Shown here piece after piece: positions 57,547 to 64,000 of a stretch of 64,000 nucleotides of DNA. Source of the DNA: Hybos culiciformis (taxonomy: Eukaryota > Arthropoda > Insecta > Diptera > Hybotidae); the NCBI GenBank assembly GCA_964007475.1, contig OZ023273.1, positions 64,862,108 to 64,926,107 of the forward strand. Direction: 5' to 3'. The stretch's first letter is position 1. Each line of letters begins with the position of its first letter. Position numbers and translations under genes: made by a program. The notes below the pieces were generated by a model. That model was not told the DNA's origin. It made no database searches and saw only the letters and a list, made by a program, of their open reading frames with translations.

Positions 57547-60500
57547 CTGTCACCCCAAGCAACTAAATTTGACCCACATCCATTTTAAAGTTTCTGCCGA
57601 TACCCAATCATCTGAAAAATGGAAAAAAATGAAGGTTTCTCTTTGGAGGGACATTCGCCCCAGGTAAAAACAATAAGTAATATTAGTTCTTTTTCAACCC
57701 ATGATAACCTCCGAATCCGGTCAAATATAGTAATTTTATTCAATCGGAAACTTTAAACCCTTACAAATCGCTTGAAATTAATCATCCCAATTATCATAAA
57801 ATCTTGCTGTTAACCTATCGAAGAGCCCTAATTCTCCCAAACAATATCCTCTTCCTTTGGATTGTTCCCAAAATTTCTTACCCTCAAATCCAAATCAAAT
57901 TCCCAAACTTTTTCCTAAGGAGGGATATTATTCAATTAGCAATAATCCACACGCATTTCTCGATCCCCTTTTCCCTCCCATTGTAAATTTAACCTAAAAA
58001 TCGCTTGAAACGGATAATGGCCGTTACATTCTTTCACTATTGCGAGATAAAAGGCTATACGATGACATAAGATTCTTCCTCGCATATCTCCATGACAAGG
58101 ACGACTCTTTTAGTATTAATGGCAAAACCACAACCTATATAAAAACTCGACTTTTAGAGGAGGGACTTCCAATCGACATCGCTGAACTAAGTAAGTAACC
58201 TTTACAAAAGATATCACTCCGCTATTGGTATTTCAGCTAAGGATGTTCAAGCAGATCTTTCTTATTATGCCTCTGAATTAAGAGCGAAAAGAATGGATTA
58301 CGTCCAAAGGATAAGAGAGAATGAATAAAGGTTTTTCGGCCAGTTTCCCAGCGGTAGTAACCCATTACTAAATAATCAAAGTCATGTTTCCGTCTATTAC
58401 CAAAATGTTACAGGGCCCGCACTAAAACAAAAGATATCCGTCTAAATTCCTCTGCCATTAACTTTGATATTTATGTCCTCACTGAAACTTGGCTTTCTTC
58501 TAATTTAAAAAATTTTGATTCAACCTATTCTTTAGAAATGATAGGCATCCTATTCCCTTAACTGAAGCACCCAATGGGGTGTTTCCTAAGGATGGAGGTG
58601 TACTTATTGGAATAAAAAATACCTTTCATGCTGCAGAATTTTTTTTATTAGTTTCTGAGCCTTTAGAAATTATTGGTATCAAAGTAAAAGAGCATTTTTA
58701 TTTTAGATAGTTACATTCCTCCTGGCCGTAATATTGATCTCTATACTAAATTTGTTTCAATTGTTGAATCCTTCTCTAGAAACTTTGATCCTTCTGATGA
58801 ACTTCTTATTTTTGGTGATTTTAACCTTCCTAATGTCAGTTGGAATCCACATGATGAAGAAAATTTCCTTATCCCCGTTGGTGAACTAAATGATCTTGAA
58901 TCTACATTAATCGATTCATTAAATCCATGCTATCTTCAGAAAATTTCCTCTTTGAAAGTTCATCAAAATAAACAGCTAGATTTTGTTTTAAGCACGGATT
59001 GGGTCCCTATCGAGACCTCTTCACCGTTGGTAGCTATTGATTATTATCACCCACCCCCCTCGGCTTTTCTTTAGGCATGAACTATTTTTTTCTACAGTTT
59101 ATTCAGATGTGGCCTTTACCGTTTCTGAATCAAAATTCTCCCACTTAAATGACTGTCCCATAACAACCTTCTTTGGCCTTTTCTTTTCCCAAAGTCTAGT
59201 AAAAAATTACCTAATTCGCCAGGGAAATAACACTAGTCCTGGTCCCGACGGTATACCGGAGAACATTTTGAAAAATTGTTCTGATGTTCTTGCCTATCCC
59301 CTGTCTCGCGTTTTCAACCTTTCGATCTCTTCCGGTATTTTTCCCTAGTTTTGGAAAGTAGCTTGTATTAGGCCGACTCACAAAGCAAATGCTGGGAATG
59401 ATGTGGAAAATCACCGCCCAATTGCAGCTTCCAGTATTCCAAAGTTGTTTGAGCTTATGCTTCGATATTGTATACTCTCATTGCACAAACTTTTTGGTAG
59501 ACAACCAACATGGCTTCATGAAACACAAGTCAACTTCAACAAATCTTGTTGAATGCACTTCAAAATTTATTGCAAACAGATCTAAGTAAGGCTTTTGAAA
59601 TTTTACCTGATAGTGTAATCCTTCTTAAATTGAAAGCTTATGGCCTTCCAGAACCTTTTCTCAATTGGATTTATTCAGACCTAATAGCTAGAAGCTACAA
59701 TGTCGCTTTTAAGGGCGCTATATCTTCCTCTATTCCGGCCAATTCAGGCGTACCGCAATGCAGCCATCTGGGTCCTTTACTGCTTATTATTTCTGTAAAT
59801 GACGTTACGTCAATCATTAATAATAGTGAGGTTCATATTTATGCGGATGACATGAAATTTTTAAAAAAAAATCACGTCCGACCATGATAGTTCCTTACTA
59901 CAAAAAGACCTTGATAATTTTTGTAAATGGTGTCATGACAACAATCTTAAGCATCAGCAAATGTGATTTGGTGTCGCATTCTCGCCGAACAAATCGCATC
60001 CCTGCCAACTACTCTTTCAATAACGAAGCATTATTAAAAGTTCAATCAATTAAAGATCTGGGTGTGTATTTTGATGAGAAACTTTCTTTTAAAATTCATT
60101 ATTCTCATATCACTAATAAAGCCAACTCGTTGCTTGGATTTATTCAAAGATGGTCAAAAGACTTTGTTGATCCCTACATATCTTTACGACACTAGTTCGA
60201 CTAATTTTGGAATACGCAACCCAAGTATGGGCTCCATTCTATCAAGTCCACATTGATAGAATTGAATCTATTCAAAAAAAATTTCTCAGATTTGCACTTC
60301 GTAGTTTACCATGGTCCGACCCCGTTATTCTCCCTTCCTATCAATTTAGGCTGAAATTAATTGACTTAACCTCCTTAGAAAAAAGACGTGAAGTAGCTGA
60401 TATTATTTTCCTAATTGACATAATTAAAGACAATATTATCTCAAATCAAATTTCTGACAAAATTCAAATTATAACTGAATCCAGATTACATTCCAATAAC

Positions 60501-60841
60501 CTTTTTGTAACTTTTTGTCATAGAACAAATTATGGAATGTTTGAGCCAGTACACCGAATGTTGATCTTGGGCAATAAATATAAGGGTTCAATCTGTTTTT
60601 CCTTGTCAAAGAATGTTCAAAAATCAATTTTATTTAGCCATATTATAGAAATAGTTAACATTCAATTAAATAGTAATAAATAACTCATTTAGTTCTTACG
60701 AATGGAATTATATTTTAAACTTTAATTTTTAATTTTGTTGTTTTTTTACGTCTGTGTTATTTGTTAATTGTGTGTAAATTTTTCGACCAAAAAAGTGTCT
60801 TCAAACATTAAGCATCAAAAGATGCAATAATAATAAAAAAA

Positions 60842-62023
60842 GTTCTTTTGTAATGTCATGTGTTAACTTTTATTTTATTTTCAAATTTGTTTTTTGAAGC
60901 AGTTTCTTAATAGTGACTTTTTGCTTCTTACTGCTGTTTTATGTATAATTTTTATTTTTAATTAATGATGAAGAAATTCTACAAAAAAATTTTTAATAAA
61001 ATATAGTAGAATTTTCGGATATTCCACGAAGATAAATATGTTGAGAATAAATAGATAAATATGTTGAGAATAAAGTAGTTTTCTCCATATAAAAATTTGA
61101 AGTTGTTTGTAATAAGTTTTGCCCAAAACTACTAAAATTTAGGTTTGCCAGCCATACAAATTCACAATTTTTTAAGAAAGTTTCACTCAATATGGCTCAC
61201 TTTTTGTTGGATGAATCAAAAATTGGAAAAAAAAATACAAAAAATCAACCGGTTGTCAAAAATATGTAAATAAAAATATTTGAAAACAAAATATAATAAA
61301 AATATTTGAAAGCAAAATATAATATTAAAAGTATACAAAAAGTTTTTTTTTTCGTCATGTCAAAGTAAACATAGAATTTGTAGTGTATACGCTTGTAGTT
61401 TTAAACAAGTTTAACACTACTTTGAATCTGAAGTGGAGACAAGATATTAAGTTCTGTTGAACAGACAATTTTTATTTAAAAAAAATGATAAACAAATTAG
61501 TAGTGTAGTATAGTATCATAATTATTTTGTTAAAATTAAAATAGATCAGACCGACCAATACTATTTATGTAATCATTACCACCATTAGAAATTGAAATTG
61601 ATATATAAAAACAAATCGCCAAGAGCTGTTTATAACTACTTAATTGCTAACATAACAGTGGACGTAAGATGAGCAAAATTTTGATATCGACATTCTTCTA
61701 GATCTTTGGAAGAAATAAAACGAAAACATTATCGCGATAACATAATTTTCTTGATTAAATCAATGTGTTTGTACAGTTTTATGCACTTTATTACATCACT
61801 AACCAAACTATTGACTTGTAAAACAATCTTGTTTAACCATTTGTAGCTAAGATAGTTGGTTATATGCCAACTTTTTGTAAAAATGTTTTTAGAGCGCCTC
61901 ATAACATAGACATTTTTTTTATAATGTGGAAAATCAGCGACTCACACCTAACCAACTTTTATAAATTTTTAAAGAGAAAATTAATAAACTAGCGATAGAA
62001 GCTTAAAATTTAAACTTACTTAC
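60842..62023. other. AT-rich spacer
   Basis: It contains ATAAATATGTTGAGAATAAA units at 61035-61075 like those near 39010-39055 upstream of copy 1. No gene is seen. Confidence 0.45.
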
Positions 62024-62458
62024 TAGCCTTTTTTTAATTTTCCATGTCGAGAAAGAAGTAAAAGGTCAACATTTAAGTCTAATAAATAATAATTTCCAAC
62101 TTAAAATCAAAATTATAAATTTGAAAATTATGAAAATAAATGTTTAAAATTTGACTAACCTCGATATTCTACAATGTCAACAAAAAAAGACCAAACAGTT
62201 GTATTATAATAGATCCTACATAACTTGTTGGATTGTCAGACCTAAAATATTATGAAAGACTTGTGAAAAAAAATGTGATTTAAACTTTATTTTAACTACA
62301 TAATGTCGCTTTTTTTTTAATCTTATCTAGCGTTTACATAAGTTCTGGTAAAACATGTTTTGCCATTTGCATTTTCGTGCGTGTCGAAAAAAATGTGCAT
62401 ACAAATTTGTTCTTTTGTATTAAGTTTCTTCTAATTCGTTTCAAACTTTCCCGCTAAA
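62024..62458 (-). pseudogene. Third secreted-protein copy, pseudogene (exons 3-5 only)
   Basis: Minus-strand segments 62458-62327, 62241-62160 and 62099-62024 match exons 3, 4 and 5 of copies 1 and 2. Readable pieces are CMHIFFDTHENANGKTCFTR, YNTTVWSFFVDIVEYR and GNYYLLDLN. Exon 3 is 132 nt (134 expected), exon 4 is 82 (86), exon 5 is 76 (87). The Trp codon of the GKxWYE motif is TGA, and the exon 3 donor reads AT instead of GT. Exons 1, 2 and 6 were not found. Confidence 0.8.
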
Positions 62459-64000
62459 CTTAAGGAAATAAATTTTATTTTACAAAAATAAAAAAAATAA
62501 AAACTAGAACCTATTATTAAAATTGTTATACAAGTAGAAGACAGTCAAAATAAAACTTATCAAAAGTGTTAAAATAAAATTATTTCTGTAGGAAAGAAAT
62601 TAAATTATTGATAAATTGATAGGATTAGGGTGGGACGAATTTGGAGCTGTAATAAGAGATATGATGAACCATTACCAACACTAAGATTTATCAGCCGTGT
62701 AGTTGAAATGTAAACAAAACTTTTCGTAGGGATAATAAATAAAAAATTCCCACTAGTTTTAAAATTTTTGTTCGCGACGTTGGATGTGAGTGATTTTAAT
62801 TTAATTTTTTTTTTCTAATTAATAAAATATTTTAAAATTAAATTCATAAAAAACGTAAACATAAATTAATAAAAAATCTATTTTTTATTAGTTTATTAAA
62901 ACAAATTAATTTTAAATGTCCGAAATAAAATAAAAATCCTTTCTAGGAAATTTTTTTCCCTAATCTACTACCTACAGGTGAATTTTTAGTGGTTATTATT
63001 TTTTTTAACAAAAATGAAATGATAATATTTCATTTTAATGTTCGTATTTTCATAAAAATTAATTAAAAATAATTTTAAAAAGTTATTGAAATGTTGAATT
63101 AAAAGATAATGATTGTGATAAAATCAACACATTTTTTTAAGTGGATTTTAGAGTAGGTACCTACCTATATTTTTTTAATGAAAATAATTTTCATTGCAAT
63201 TTTTTTAATCAAAAAATATTCTTAAAATGAAATATGATTTAAAATTATTTTCAAGAAATAAAAAAAAAATACAATTTTAAATACCTATAAAAAGAAAAAA
63301 AAACTTTTTTTGTACAGGAAGAAGGTAGGAACATACCTAGACAAGTAGATGGGTACCCAGGTAGAAAAACAGCCACGTAAGTGCCGTTGACGTGCACAAG
63401 TTCGATTTGTCCGAAACTTGGTGAGAGAGTAGGGGGGTTCTCAAACCCTTATATCCCGGAAGGTATCTACCGGTAAGATTTCGTTTCAGGGATAAGATTT
63501 AGGTAGTTTAAATAATGTAGTTTTTAAATAAAAAGTTGTCATTCTAAATGGAAGACGGCAGCCGCCTCTTCCAACCCAATTTTATGTTTCGCGATTCGCA
63601 TATCGTTATTAGGTATTTTTAATGTACCTGATCAGGTATGTATATATGTACGTGTACCAACCTGATATATAAAAACTTTGGAGGGTCAGATCGTGGTCAT
63701 ATCTCTGAAATGGGAGCTTCTTGGTGAAAAATGTACCTACCTAGACGTAGACCCTAGAAATTATGACAAAAAAAAGTTTTACTTACTTTACCCGCAAAAA
63801 AAAAAATTATGGATTAAATTTTCTCGATTTATGGAAATTTTCATTTAAACATATACGATTTTTTTCTTGAAAATTAATATTAATAATATAATAAATTGCA
63901 TTCAATAATTAAATTATATTTTTTTTGTTTTTAATCCCATTTTACAGATTAATCTTTGGGTTTTATATAGGAAATCTCATAGGGTTTCATACATTTGTTA
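62459..64000. other. Unrecognised right edge of the window
   Basis: AT-rich, with a distinctly less AT-rich block at 63320-63480 and again at 63540-63720 with repeated ACCTACCTA/TACCTAG words. No open frame with a recognised protein and no RNA gene were seen. It may continue into something outside the window. Confidence 0.4.

Larger units (their letters stand above)
55269..60841 (+). mobile_element. Near-full-length but degenerate LINE (Jockey-like) with nested insertions
   Basis: ORF1 remnant: Cys-rich start (SLCQKCNSENFADMAKTFDS, about 55282-55611), coiled-coil-like part (55652-55834), then LIYISETPSYDNALWIKKFI and NFGVNVIDCKIV to 56771. It resumes after a hAT insertion with LNLTHIHFKVSADTQSSEKW. 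ORF2 remnant: endonuclease from about 58440 (FDIYVLTETWLSS, LLIFGDFNLPNVSWN, QLDFVLSTD) and reverse transcriptase from about 59210 (NNTSPGPDGIPENILKNCSD, NSGVPQCSHLGPLL, HIYADDMKFL). A C-terminal block MEYATQVWAPFYQVHIDRIE is open to 60683. Many stops and frameshifts are present. The A-rich tail is at about 60820-60841. It is a different family from the LINE at 36446-38096. Confidence 0.9.

Overview
The window is nuclear DNA from an insect. It is very AT-rich, has spliced genes with canonical GT/AG introns, and is full of degraded transposable elements. The order of insect cannot be decided from what is visible. There are three real gene loci; nearly everything else is mobile-element debris, satellite or unrecognised AT-rich spacer.

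Region 1 (about 5.6-27.8 kb, + strand) is a complete class 1 chitin synthase gene (CHS1, the krotzkopf verkehrt orthologue). It is reconstructed here as ten coding exons giving a 1606-residue protein, with an eleventh exon that is a mutually exclusive alternative. The two alternatives (20010-20186 and 21924-22100) are each exactly 177 nt and 59 codons, and differ at 12 residues. The 9.8-kb first intron and the intron at 24672-26945 carry copies of the same palindromic repeat family in opposite orientation. A foldback element with a second foldback nested in it, marked by a 9-bp target duplication, also sits in intron 1.

Region 2 (about 35.7-62.5 kb, - strand) is a dispersed array of three related small secreted-protein genes. 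Copy 1 (35693-38579) is complete: 186 residues, six coding exons, signal peptide. Copy 2 (52214-53169) keeps coding exons 2-6, and the lengths of exons 2-5 are identical to copy 1 (103, 134, 86, 87 nt). Copy 3 (62024-62458) is a pseudogene with a lost splice donor, indels and stops. The proteins resemble lipocalins, but the family call is tentative. A LINE fills most of intron 3 of copy 1 and a fragment of the same LINE lies upstream of copy 2.

Region 3 is the repeat landscape: three non-autonomous hAT elements with terminal inverted repeats and target duplications (2628-3315, 40911-42040, 56772-57546), two non-LTR retrotransposon families (36446-38096 with 53761-54199, and 55269-60841), and tRNA-derived SINE heads. 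There are also several foldback elements with arrays of short motifs between their arms, and a 218-bp satellite with dimeric higher-order structure nested in a 3-kb foldback (31297-34261). No true tRNA, rRNA, CRISPR or bacterial-type feature was seen. The strongest leads are the chitin synthase alternative-exon region with its intronic hairpin and weak splice donor, the secreted-protein family, and the shared architecture of the foldback elements.
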